Below, piece by piece: positions 52,413 to 60,506 of a stretch of DNA of 64,000 bases. Within the stretch, counting starts at the first letter, position 1. Every line of letters starts with the position of its first letter. A program made the position numbers and the translations under genes. The notes under the pieces were generated by a model, which had not been told where the DNA came from, made no database searches, and saw only the letters and a program-made list of their open reading frames with translations. The DNA is from an uncultured Bacteroidales bacterium (GTDB lineage: Bacteria; Bacteroidota; Bacteroidia; Bacteroidales; Muribaculaceae): the NCBI GenBank assembly GCA_902800715.1, contig CADCFN010000007.1, positions 114,988-178,987 of the forward strand, written 5' to 3'.

Positions 52413-52457
52413 CTAGATAACCTAGAGATTCTAGATGGGCTAGAATTTCTAGAGATT
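52413..52457. repeat. 9-bp CTAG tandem array, five units
   Basis: CTAG occurs at 52413, 52422, 52431, 52440 and 52449, exactly every nine bases, with CTAGA as the repeated core. It starts six bases after the S41 peptidase stop codon. Confidence 0.88.
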
Positions 52458-52467
52458 TTAAAGAAAA

Positions 52468-52496
52468 CGCCCCTCTGGCATCAAGCCAGGGGGGTG
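52468..52496. terminator. Hairpin overlapping the 3' end of the PrsW gene
   Basis: GCCCCTCTGGC pairs imperfectly with GCCAGGGGGGT across a five-base loop, then GTTGTTATTG on the plus strand. It terminates the S41 gene and also encodes the last codons of the converging PrsW gene. Confidence 0.65.
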
Positions 52497-53269
52497 TTGT
52501 TATTGTCGTTGTCGCTAGGGGGAAAAGGCGGTGGCATTAACGGACCTTGACCCGGGATGGGTGGAGGTGTCATGCGCGCCCGGTCATGACGGGAAAGGTC
52601 CGAAATGCGACGCATGGTGCTCTTGTACAGGTACAAGATGAGCAGGACAAACAAGATGTTGATGACAACCGACAACGCGGGCAACACACCCTCGCTGAAC
52701 GCCAGCGCATCCCACGTCCAGTGGATAAGGATGGGCACTGCCAGGATGCAGACGGCTGTAAGAGACCGACGGTCGCCAAAATGGCGCTTGCTGTAGAAAT
52801 AGCCCATAGCACATGCCATCGCAAAATGGGCAGGCACCGCTGTCACGCTGCGCACGATACCGGTGAGCACCCAATCCTCGCTCTGCAGGAGGTAAAGGAT
52901 GTTCTCGGCACCTGCAAAGCCCAGCCCCACACAAGCGGCATAGACGATGCCGTCGAAATACTCATCATAATACCGGTTATTGCGCAAGAAGAGCCACAAC
53001 ATCGCCAATTTGGCACACTCCTCGGGGACGGCAGCAGCCAACAAAGCAGTGGATACCGCCCCACGAAAGGTTTCCATGTCAACGACAAGAATCCCCATGG
53101 CTCCCAACAGTCCCGAAATCAGCAACGACACGAACGTGGAGCCCACACCATAGAAGAATGCCTTATAGAGCATACCCAATGGCTCGGGACGCAGTGAGTC
53201 CTTCTTGTAAATCCACCAGCCCAGAATCAGCACGGGCAGCAAGGCGGTAATAATGATGATCAGTACCAT
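52481..53269 (-). CDS. PrsW-family intramembrane metalloprotease
   Basis: 262 residues, about seven to eight helices. All three catalytic motifs of PrsW are present: EECAK (EExxK, about residue 83), FAGAE (FxxxE, about 118) and HWTWD (HxxxD, about 186). PrsW of Bacillus cleaves an anti-sigma factor; here the substrate is unknown, and this window has one anti-sigma protein far away. The C-terminus is a short Pro-rich tail (PPPIPGQGPLMPPPFPP). Confidence 0.9.
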   Translation of the reverse strand: MVLIIIITALLPVLILGWWIYKKDSLRPEPLGMLYKAFFYGVGSTFVSLLISGLLGAMGILVVDMETFRGAVSTALLAAAVPEECAKLAMLWLFLRNNRYYDEYFDGIVYAACVGLGFAGAENILYLLQSEDWVLTGIVRSVTAVPAHFAMACAMGYFYSKRHFGDRRSLTAVCILAVPILIHWTWDALAFSEGVLPALSVVINILFVLLILYLYKSTMRRISDLSRHDRARMTPPPIPGQGPLMPPPFPPSDNDNNNTPLA

Positions 53270-53301
53270 CGGTTATCAATTGTGTTGAGGGTTGTTTACA
53301 A

Positions 53302-53333
53302 AATGCACCCGACGTGAGAGCATCGGGTGCATT
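53302..53333 (-). terminator. Terminator after the vWA-SUMF1 gene
   Basis: A perfect 11-bp stem AATGCACCCGA / TCGGGTGCATT with a 10-base loop. On the minus strand TTGT follows. Confidence 0.8.
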
Positions 53334-53368
53334 GATTCTCATCTAATTGCCTTGAGGAGAACTAGTCA

Positions 53369-55342
53369 TCACATGGCAAGGCGCAGACCAATGGTGTAGA
53401 TGCGCATACCCGGTGATTCATAATTGCGGGCAGCCGAACGGCAATCCAGAGGCACACTGAACCAGCAGCCACCACGAATCACATAACGGCCAAGGCTTGC
53501 TCCACCTTCGGGATCCACTCCGGTGTAGGGTGCATACTCATCGGCGCACCACTCGTGTACGTTACCGCTCATGTCATAGATACCCAGCTCATTGCTGTGC
53601 TTGGTGCCGACGGCATGGGTGCCGTAGTCAGCGCTTTCAGGACCTACGATATAGCTGTTGGTGTAGTACCATGCCACATCCTCCAGATTGTCGCTACCTG
53701 AATACAGAGTGCCACCGGCCTTGTTTCCGCCACGGGCAGCAAATTCCCATTCAGCCTCGGTGGGCAGACGGAAGTTCTTGCCAGTGAGAGCGTTGAGGCG
53801 TGCAATGAACGTCTGACAGTCGGACCAGCTTACCTGCTCAACAGGACGGTTCAGGTCACCGGTGAAGCTGCTCGGGTTGGTGCCCATGACAGCCTGCCAC
53901 AGTTCCTGAGTCACCTCGGTCTGACCGATGCTATAAGGCTCCAAGGTCACCTCGTGAGCGGGAAGCTCATCGGCCTCGGCAACGCCATTCTCGACCATAA
54001 TCGAGTCAACGCCCATAGTGAAGGTGCCACCCTCAACGGGTACCATCTGGAACGATACGCCATTGACAGTGAACATGCCAGGAATGGTGTTATAGTTCAA
54101 CATGCGGTCGATAAATGCATTGGCTGAGAGTTTCAGATCGTCAAAGTTCTCGTTCATCACCGAGCTGCAATCCATCAGGAGCATCACCAGTGCGCTCGAG
54201 TAGGTACTCTCCACATCGGGCAGGCGGTCGGTAGTGAACTCGGTGCTGGCCTCCCAATCATTCTGGTCCTCAACCCAGTACCACTCCTGAATTTTCTTCT
54301 TCTCGATGCGCTCCTCGCTGTCAAGCTGGATGCCATCGAAAACCAACGACACGAACATACCGTCAACGCTCGAAGCGACAACGCTGTCGCCTGACGTGCA
54401 GGTCAAGCCCTTGTAAACGATATTGGAGAGGCTGCGGGTCCTCAGTGAGAAGGTACCCTCGATGTAAACCTGTGATTCGTTGACAGTGGCTTCGGTCACG
54501 TCATCCAGGGTGAAACGGATACGCGTTCCGGTACCCACACCGGGGAATACCAGCGTCAAGGTCTCGGACATGTTGCGGCGAACCAACTCATCGGCAATAG
54601 CCTGGAAACTGCTGTTGGCCTCAGCCATCGAGCTCACTTCCATTGCCTTTGTCGAGTCGCTGGCAAGGGCATACAGGTTGCTGCGGAACTGGTTAGCATC
54701 CTTCACGTTTTCGTTCATCAGACCAACGCTGTAGGCCTTGATGGGACGACCGTAAACACGCTCGTTGAGGATGCGGTTGTGCAGTGCCTGAGCATACTCG
54801 GCCTCGGTGTCATACTTGTCGGTCATCATCAGCGAACCCTGGTCAATACCCTCGGTGAAGGTCACGACAGCGACATTCTGCAGGTGCTGGGGATGGGGTG
54901 CGGTGTTGAGGGCGTCAAGCGCGTTGTCCACCGAGTAGTAGAGCAAGCGGCCAGGCTGTGTGGTCAAATCGTTCACAAAGCCATAGAAATCATTCACCGT
55001 TGTCGAGTCAAGGTACGAGATTTCCTTGGTCATGAGCGTCTGGTTGAAACCGATAACACCCATGTACATACCCGTATCAACCAACGGAATCACCGGACCG
55101 TTCAAGATGATGTCAATCACCTTGTTGATATCGGCAACATTGATCTCACCATCATTGTTGAGGTCACACTTGAGGTCGCCAGTGGTATTCACAATGGCAT
55201 AAATCACCGCATTGATGTCTGCAATGTTGACCTCGCCGTCGGCATTCACATCGCCCACGATGTTACTCGTATATTGGCGCGGGCCAGCAAATGCCATCAC
55301 AGTTGATAAAACAATCAACGTCAAAAAAGTAGTTAGTTTCAT
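53369..55342 (-). CDS. Secreted vWA-like and SUMF1/FGE-like protein with N-terminal dockerin-like pair
   Basis: 657 residues with signal peptide (about 1-19). Two dockerin-like repeats come first, not last (GDVNADGEVNIADINAVIY and CDLNNDGEINVADINKVID, about 30-80). A vWA-like segment (about 85-200, VVTFTEGIDQGS) and a spacer follow. A second vWA-like strand-helix (LLMDCSSVMNENF, about 390) leads into the SUMF1/FGE-sulfatase domain (about 430-657, TMGVDS, RLPTEAEWEFAARGG, GNVHEWCADEY, IRGGCWFSVPLDC). Where formylglycine-generating enzyme has its two copper-binding Cys, only the second (LDC) remains and the first is Ser. It is therefore probably not a true FGE. Confidence 0.85.
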   Translation of the reverse strand: MKLTTFLTLIVLSTVMAFAGPRQYTSNIVGDVNADGEVNIADINAVIYAIVNTTGDLKCDLNNDGEINVADINKVIDIILNGPVIPLVDTGMYMGVIGFNQTLMTKEISYLDSTTVNDFYGFVNDLTTQPGRLLYYSVDNALDALNTAPHPQHLQNVAVVTFTEGIDQGSLMMTDKYDTEAEYAQALHNRILNERVYGRPIKAYSVGLMNENVKDANQFRSNLYALASDSTKAMEVSSMAEANSSFQAIADELVRRNMSETLTLVFPGVGTGTRIRFTLDDVTEATVNESQVYIEGTFSLRTRSLSNIVYKGLTCTSGDSVVASSVDGMFVSLVFDGIQLDSEERIEKKKIQEWYWVEDQNDWEASTEFTTDRLPDVESTYSSALVMLLMDCSSVMNENFDDLKLSANAFIDRMLNYNTIPGMFTVNGVSFQMVPVEGGTFTMGVDSIMVENGVAEADELPAHEVTLEPYSIGQTEVTQELWQAVMGTNPSSFTGDLNRPVEQVSWSDCQTFIARLNALTGKNFRLPTEAEWEFAARGGNKAGGTLYSGSDNLEDVAWYYTNSYIVGPESADYGTHAVGTKHSNELGIYDMSGNVHEWCADEYAPYTGVDPEGGASLGRYVIRGGCWFSVPLDCRSAARNYESPGMRIYTIGLRLAM

Positions 55343-55420
55343 GTACTTGTATAATAAAAATTAGTTAATATTTCCATAATTAATCGCATGCAACGAACCA
55401 AGCACGCAGTTAACAACTTA

Positions 55421-55452
55421 CAAAAGTACTGCTAATTTGTCCAAAAAACAAA
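55421..55452 (-). promoter_or_regulatory. Promoter of the vWA-SUMF1 gene
   Basis: Minus strand: TTTG, 20 bases, TACTTTTG. The leader is about 75 nt. Confidence 0.65.
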
Positions 55453-55505
55453 TCTTTATCATGAATAGTTATCAACAAATTTCCCTTTTTGGTCAATTTT
55501 TGCAG

Positions 55506-55513
55506 TATCTTTG
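55506..55513 (+). promoter_or_regulatory. -7 box of the sodium:solute symporter gene
   Basis: TATCTTTG, 24 bases before the ATG at 55538. No well-spaced -33 element. Confidence 0.5.
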
Positions 55514-55537
55514 CACCCAAAGTAATCAAAAATCGAT

Positions 55538-57040
55538 ATGGTTTCGGTAATTCACCTCATTGGAGTCCTATTGACTATCGCCCTATTGCTTCTAGTGAGT
55601 TGGCTCTCAGGACGCAAAGTCAAGGACGCACGCAGTTTCACCACCGGCGGCACAAGCGGCAGCTGGATGGTGTGCGGTGCGCTGCTGGGAACGCTTGCCG
55701 GCGGACAGTCCACCATCGGCACGGCCCAGTTGGCGTTCTATTATGGCGTGTCGGCCTGGTGGTTCACTATCGGGGCTGGCTTGGGATCACTGGTGATGGG
55801 GTTGGTTTACGCCGGTCCATTGCGGCGCAGCGGTTGCTCGACGTTGCTCGAAATCGTCAGCCGCGAGTATGGCCACAAAGCCGAAACTGTAGGGTCTATC
55901 CTGTTCCTCATCGGCATTTTCATCAGCATCGTGTCCCAGGTGCTGTCATCGTCAGCGATGATTACCAGCCTGTTCGGCATTCATCTGGTGTGGGCGGCTC
56001 TCGCCAGTGCTGTGCTCATCATGCTGTTGGTGCTTTTTGGCGGCATACGCAGTGCAGGTGCCGGTGGCATCGTCAAGCTGGTTTTGCTATATGTCAGTTC
56101 GCTGGTGGCAGGCATCGTGGTGTGGCGCATTGCGGGCGGTTTTTCGGGTTTGAGCGATGCTATCGAAACCGTATATCAAACTCCTGCCCTTGCCCAAACC
56201 AACGGTCTGACAGACATTGAAAGCATCCATGAGCGCTATGCGAGCCCCTTTGCCCGTGGTTTCTTTAAAGACACGGGAGGCTGCTTGTCGCTCATTCTGG
56301 GCGTGGTGTCCACCCAGACCTACGCTCAGTGCATCTGGTCGGCTGCCTCGACGCGAAAAGCACGGCGCGGTGCGGTGCTGTGTTCGGTATTCATGCCCAT
56401 TATCGGTGCAGCCTGCACACTGGTGGGACTGTATATGCGCGGCCATTATATTACATACCATGAACTGTCCATGTTGCAGCAGTTGGGCGAGCAAGTGCCC
56501 GAAGGACTGGGCGTCATCGATGGATCGGCACTGGCGTTTCCTGTTTTTGTGCTAGAGCATCTGCCGGCTTGGTTGGGCGGCCTGCTGCTGGGTACGATGC
56601 TCATCAATATCCTGGGGTGCGGCAGCGGATTGTCGCTGGGTGCCTCGACTATCCTCGTCCGTGACGTGTATGGCAATTTCAAGCGCCGCATGGGCATGCA
56701 AGCCTCTCCCCTATCCCAACTGTCACAGACGCGCCTGTCCATTGTTGGAATCCTGATGATGGCATTTATCGTGGCTGTTATGTTCAACGGCACCTTCATC
56801 AACGACCTGGGATTCCTGTCGTTGGGCCTGCGCGCCGTCGCCATTCTGTTCCCGCTGAGCTTCGCCTTGTGGTGCCCGGGGCGTTTCCAGCCCCGTCGCG
56901 TCCTGCTGTCGATGCCCATCGGTGTCGCCGCGATGCTCCTCGCTAAATTCACGTCCCTACCCGGCGACGCTGTCTATTACGGCCTCGCCGCCTCACTTCT
57001 CACCATCCTCACTAACGTGCCCCACGCTACCCCACGCTAA
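55538..57040 (+). CDS. Sodium:solute symporter (SSS) family protein
   Basis: 500 residues, 13 or so helices. SSS features are an N-terminal helix then GGTSGSWMVCGALLGTLAGGQSTIGTAQ, the TM5 region LFLIGIFISIVSQVLSSSA and the sodium-site-like GVVSTQTYAQCIWSA. The substrate (sugar, amino acid, vitamin or sialic acid) cannot be read. The gene is alone. Its last codons lie in a CCCCACGCTA duplication at the edge of repeat copy C, which provides the TAA. Confidence 0.9.
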   Translation: MVSVIHLIGVLLTIALLLLVSWLSGRKVKDARSFTTGGTSGSWMVCGALLGTLAGGQSTIGTAQLAFYYGVSAWWFTIGAGLGSLVMGLVYAGPLRRSGCSTLLEIVSREYGHKAETVGSILFLIGIFISIVSQVLSSSAMITSLFGIHLVWAALASAVLIMLLVLFGGIRSAGAGGIVKLVLLYVSSLVAGIVVWRIAGGFSGLSDAIETVYQTPALAQTNGLTDIESIHERYASPFARGFFKDTGGCLSLILGVVSTQTYAQCIWSAASTRKARRGAVLCSVFMPIIGAACTLVGLYMRGHYITYHELSMLQQLGEQVPEGLGVIDGSALAFPVFVLEHLPAWLGGLLLGTMLINILGCGSGLSLGASTILVRDVYGNFKRRMGMQASPLSQLSQTRLSIVGILMMAFIVAVMFNGTFINDLGFLSLGLRAVAILFPLSFALWCPGRFQPRRVLLSMPIGVAAMLLAKFTSLPGDAVYYGLAASLLTILTNVPHATPR

Positions 57041-57190
57041 GACGCTAAGGTTTAATGCTCGCGTTGCTCGCAGTTTAGAGTTTAGGGTTTAGAGTTTAGA
57101 GAGGCATCCGCGCTCTCTTGCATCACGCTAAGACGCTAAGTTTTTCAAACAAGACGGGCGACTGATTATTTGGCATCCGCGTTCCTTGGG
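57020..57190 (+). repeat. Dispersed intergenic repeat, copy C
   Basis: CCCCACGCTA is followed by CCCCACGCTAAGACGCTAAGG, then TTTAATGCTCGCGTTGCTCGCAG. Four AGTTTAG/GGTTTAG heptamers, AGGCATCCGCG, CATCACGCTAAGACGCTAAG and a further GGCATCCGCGT follow. Order and orientation are as in copies A and B. Confidence 0.88.
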
Positions 57191-57224
57191 ATTCTCGTCT
57201 AATGAGCAGAGATATCCAGTGCTA

Positions 57225-59786
57225 TTATTTCAGGATTAGGGCGATGACAGCGTTGATGTCGGCGATGGTGACTTCGTTGTCGCTGTTGACGTCACAGCGG
57301 GGATTTCCTGTGCCGCCGCTAATGATGACCGTGATGATGGCGTTGACATCGGCGATGCTGATTTCCCAGTCACCGTTGACATCGCCTGCTACAGGCTGAG
57401 CGGAACTGCAATAGACGAAACTGATGATTGGGCCGTAAGCCGTGGTGTGGCTGATGCCGTCAAAGTCCAAGTAACTGGTCTTGCAACGGGCATAGTAGGT
57501 CGTGCCGTCTTCCATAAGTTTGCCGTCAACCTTGATTTGCTCGGCGGTCAGTGTAGTCTCGTGCTGGCCGTTTTTCAGCGTCTCGATGAAGCGTGAACGG
57601 CCCCAGGTATTCTCCTTGCTCGACACCTCAATGACATAGGACGTTGCCCACGCCTGGGGCCTGAGGGTAATGTGCTCGCCAGCATAGAGCGTGCCGCCGT
57701 CAACGGGCTGGGCAAAACGCGCTGCTGCATGAGCCACCGAGAAACGCACCGTGTTGCTGGTCATCGTCTCGCCGTCGACGGTGAGCATGACACGCATGAA
57801 ATAGGTGTTACCAGGTTCCAGCAATTCATCGGGAATTTCAAGTTCGCCTGTCGTAGAAGCGCCCTTAAACACCTGTGCCGTGAAAGCGTCATCGCTTGCT
57901 ACCTCGACGGTTGCAGGCTGGCTGCTGCCACAGGTGTACCACTGAGCCACAACGGGCAGTGCGAGTTCCTCGCTGCCGTCGGCAGGATAAGTGACGGTGA
58001 GCAACATGGGCGTGAAAGCAAGCACCTCGCTCACACCACTGTAGCAGCTATCGGCACACGACTGCACGCGCCAGTATTGAGTTTTGCCGTGGGTGAGCTT
58101 GTTAAAAAGCAGCGCGCTGGCCTCGGTGCCAGTGACTCTTACGCTCTCCAGCACGGAACTGAAATCAGGGCTGTTGGACAGTTCGACCAAAAAACTGGTC
58201 GCACCGAGTACCGGATGCCATGTGAAATAGAAGGGAGCGTCCACTGTCGCGCCATCACTGGGACTGATGGGCACGGGATTATCGAGCTGGTCGAGTTCCA
58301 CACTCAGGAAGGCGGGAGACCACTCGTTGCCCACGCGGTCCAGCACGCACACGGCATACTGGTAACCCTGCTGATACTCGGCCGGAATCTCAAATGCCGG
58401 CTCATAGGTCATGCCCAGCAGATAGTCGATTTGTCCCGCGAATGTGTTCTTGTTCATCGTGATGGGGAAGGCATAGACCGAATAACGCACATTGTCATAG
58501 CCGTCCCACTGGAGCCGGTTGCTCAGGCGCTCCAGATTCTGCACCTCACCGGGGTTATACCCTTCCTTCCACGGCATGGCAGGCGGCAGAGCCGGCTTGG
58601 TGAACACGGTATTCTTGAGGTAATGCCCCAGGGGGTTGCTGCTGAGGGCATACAGGTACTTGCAAGAGTAGAAGATGGCACCGGGATTGCCGTCAAGCGA
58701 TGACGTGCGGTTGAACTCCACCTCGTCGGCATATTCCTTGTACTGCACCGCAGTAGATGAACTCGTCAGTCCCGAAATCGATGAGGAAATATAGACCTGG
58801 CGGCCGAAATGGGCGGCAATTTTGCCCCACCACTCAGTAATCAAGCCATAGTCGTTGGTGCTGTGCCCGAAAGGCCAATAGACCTGAGGCGACATATAGT
58901 CGATGCTCTGCGACTCGTACCATGCCAGCGGATCGCTGAAGATGCTGTTATACTGCCAGTCGCTGCCAGTGGGGCACGGCTCCACGCCATGCTTGCCTGC
59001 CACCGCCGAGCTCGATGCAGCGACGCCAGCGGGCGAAACGCCGTAACGCACCTCGGGCCTGGTTTCCTGAATCATGTCATACACGGCCTTCACCATGCGG
59101 TTGACGTTGTCGCGGCGCCAATCGCCAAACGAGAGCGACGTGCCGGATGCCTGCCACTCGCCGTAATCCTGAGCGCTAGCATCGGTGGGAATACCGCTGG
59201 GATAGAAGTAGTCGTCATAGAGGATGCCGTCCACATCATATTTGGTGATGATTTCCTTGCACACTGCCACGATGCGGTCGATGGTGCGCTGCTGACCCGG
59301 GTCAAGGATGATGGTAGCGCCATGGGAGAGCAGCCAGCCGTCCTCCTTGAGTTCGCGGTCATAGGCGGTATTCCAGTCAGTTCCTGTGCTCCAGCGGTAG
59401 GGATTTACCCACGCATGGCACTCCATGCCGCGCTTGTGGCAGCCCTCAACGACATACTGCAAGGGGTCAAAGCCAGGGTCCTGGCCACGGGTACCCGTCA
59501 GGTAACTCGACCAAGGCTCGATGCTCGACTGGTACATCGCGTCACACATCGAACGCACCTGAAAATTGACCGCATTGAAGCGGTTGACCTGCAGCGAGTC
59601 GAGCAAGCGGTCCATCTGTGCTTTCTGCTTAGCGGCTCCAGCACCCTGCGAGGGCCAGTCCAGGCACCACACGGTGGCAATCCATGCCGAACGGAACTCA
59701 CGTTTGGGCTGAGTATAGGCCCATGCCTGCATCATCAGCCCCGAGAACAACAACACAAGAGCGACAGTAGAGAAATATCGTTTCAT
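57225..59786 (-). CDS. Secreted GHL10-type (family 10-like) glycoside hydrolase with dockerin-like module
   Basis: 853 residues with signal peptide (about 1-23, QAWA). The N-terminal 400 residues form the GHL10 (DUF187) barrel: EFRSAWIATVWCLDWPS, FNAVNFQVRSMCDAMY, YDVDGILYDDYFYP, YGVSPAGVAASSS and SIDYMSPQVYWPF. Two or three FN3-like domains follow (about 430-780). Two dockerin-like repeats end the protein (GDVNGDWEISIADVNAI, CDVNSDNEVTIADINAV). Relatives include peptidoglycan-glycan and other N-acetylhexosamine-polymer hydrolases; the exact substrate is unknown. Confidence 0.9.
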   Translation of the reverse strand: MKRYFSTVALVLLFSGLMMQAWAYTQPKREFRSAWIATVWCLDWPSQGAGAAKQKAQMDRLLDSLQVNRFNAVNFQVRSMCDAMYQSSIEPWSSYLTGTRGQDPGFDPLQYVVEGCHKRGMECHAWVNPYRWSTGTDWNTAYDRELKEDGWLLSHGATIILDPGQQRTIDRIVAVCKEIITKYDVDGILYDDYFYPSGIPTDASAQDYGEWQASGTSLSFGDWRRDNVNRMVKAVYDMIQETRPEVRYGVSPAGVAASSSAVAGKHGVEPCPTGSDWQYNSIFSDPLAWYESQSIDYMSPQVYWPFGHSTNDYGLITEWWGKIAAHFGRQVYISSSISGLTSSSTAVQYKEYADEVEFNRTSSLDGNPGAIFYSCKYLYALSSNPLGHYLKNTVFTKPALPPAMPWKEGYNPGEVQNLERLSNRLQWDGYDNVRYSVYAFPITMNKNTFAGQIDYLLGMTYEPAFEIPAEYQQGYQYAVCVLDRVGNEWSPAFLSVELDQLDNPVPISPSDGATVDAPFYFTWHPVLGATSFLVELSNSPDFSSVLESVRVTGTEASALLFNKLTHGKTQYWRVQSCADSCYSGVSEVLAFTPMLLTVTYPADGSEELALPVVAQWYTCGSSQPATVEVASDDAFTAQVFKGASTTGELEIPDELLEPGNTYFMRVMLTVDGETMTSNTVRFSVAHAAARFAQPVDGGTLYAGEHITLRPQAWATSYVIEVSSKENTWGRSRFIETLKNGQHETTLTAEQIKVDGKLMEDGTTYYARCKTSYLDFDGISHTTAYGPIISFVYCSSAQPVAGDVNGDWEISIADVNAIITVIISGGTGNPRCDVNSDNEVTIADINAVIALILK

Positions 59787-59830
59787 ATACTAAAGATTTG
59801 TGGTTAATTCTTAAAAAATATTATTTCCCA

Positions 59831-59860
59831 CAAAGGTAAAACAAAAAAGCGCAACCACAA
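59831..59860 (-). promoter_or_regulatory. Promoter of the GHL10 gene, overlapping a terminator
   Basis: Minus strand: TTG, 19 bases, TACCTTTG. The spacer contains the T-tract and half the stem of the preceding terminator. Confidence 0.65.
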
Positions 59861-59871
59861 GCGATTGCGCT
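59842..59871 (-). terminator. Terminator of the pyrE-SRPBCC transcript
   Basis: Minus strand: AGCGCAA, 10 bases, TTGCGCT, then TTTTTG. It stops transcription from the upstream pyrE unit just before the GHL10 start point. Confidence 0.78.
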
Positions 59872-59915
59872 AATCCTTATAAATATTTAACGATTATTCT
59901 CTCAAGCAAGGTGCT

Positions 59916-59966
59916 CTAGAAGAACTAGAATAACTAGAGAAACTAGAAGAACTAGATTTATCTAGA
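59916..59966. repeat. 9-bp CTAG tandem array, six units
   Basis: CTAG at 59916, 59925, 59934, 59943, 59952 and 59962, spaced nine bases except the last (ten). The core is CTAGAANAA. It lies about 40 bases after the stop of the minus-strand SRPBCC gene. Confidence 0.88.
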
Positions 59967-60003
59967 GGTACCAGAATTGCCGGGAGCTTGGGCGATTGCC
60001 CTG

Positions 60004-60447
60004 TTACAGTCTATCGAAGGGGATGCGGGCTAGCAGTTCGCCGAATCGGTTAGCGCCCTCGACAAGCTGACCCTCGACCATCTTGCGCATGAAGAAAGGC
60101 AATTTCAATTGCAATTCTGCCGTGCTCATGGTGGTGCCGTCGTCCTGCGGTTCCAGGTTGATGACCATATTGATGGGCACCGGTGACGACGAAGCGGTAT
60201 AAACCACCTTTTCGTCCTCGATGCTATTCTCACGGTCGAGCGACAACGTCACCTCACCCATCGGCGACTGGATGGCAATGGAATCTTCGCCAAACTTCAC
60301 CGCCTCGAGGTGTTGCAATGCCGAGGCATCCATTTGGTCGGCATGGGCTTCAATCTGCCGTTTAATGAGGGAGGGGTCAGTCAGCTTGCTATAAATTGTG
60401 GCGGCATCACATGCGATGCCATGAGGGGTACTCTTGAATGATTCCAT
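60004..60447 (-). CDS. SRPBCC-family (START-like) protein
   Basis: 147 residues with the helix-grip pattern of polyketide-cyclase/START proteins. An N-terminal strand-helix (DAATIYSKLTDPSLI) is followed by beta strands (SIAIQSPMGEVTLSLDRE, PVPINMVINLEPQDDGT). A long C-terminal helix (MVEGQLVEGANRFGELLARI) closes the pocket. No enzymatic residues are assignable. It follows pyrE by 59 bases in one transcript, a neighbourhood common in Bacteroidales. Ligand unknown. Confidence 0.82.
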   Translation of the reverse strand: MESFKSTPHGIACDAATIYSKLTDPSLIKRQIEAHADQMDASALQHLEAVKFGEDSIAIQSPMGEVTLSLDRENSIEDEKVVYTASSSPVPINMVINLEPQDDGTTMSTAELQLKLPFFMRKMVEGQLVEGANRFGELLARIPFDRL

Positions 60448-60506
60448 GTCAGAATTCGATAAAATGAATTAAAGTAAAATATGACAGTAAAGCCTAAGGC
60501 CTGAAA

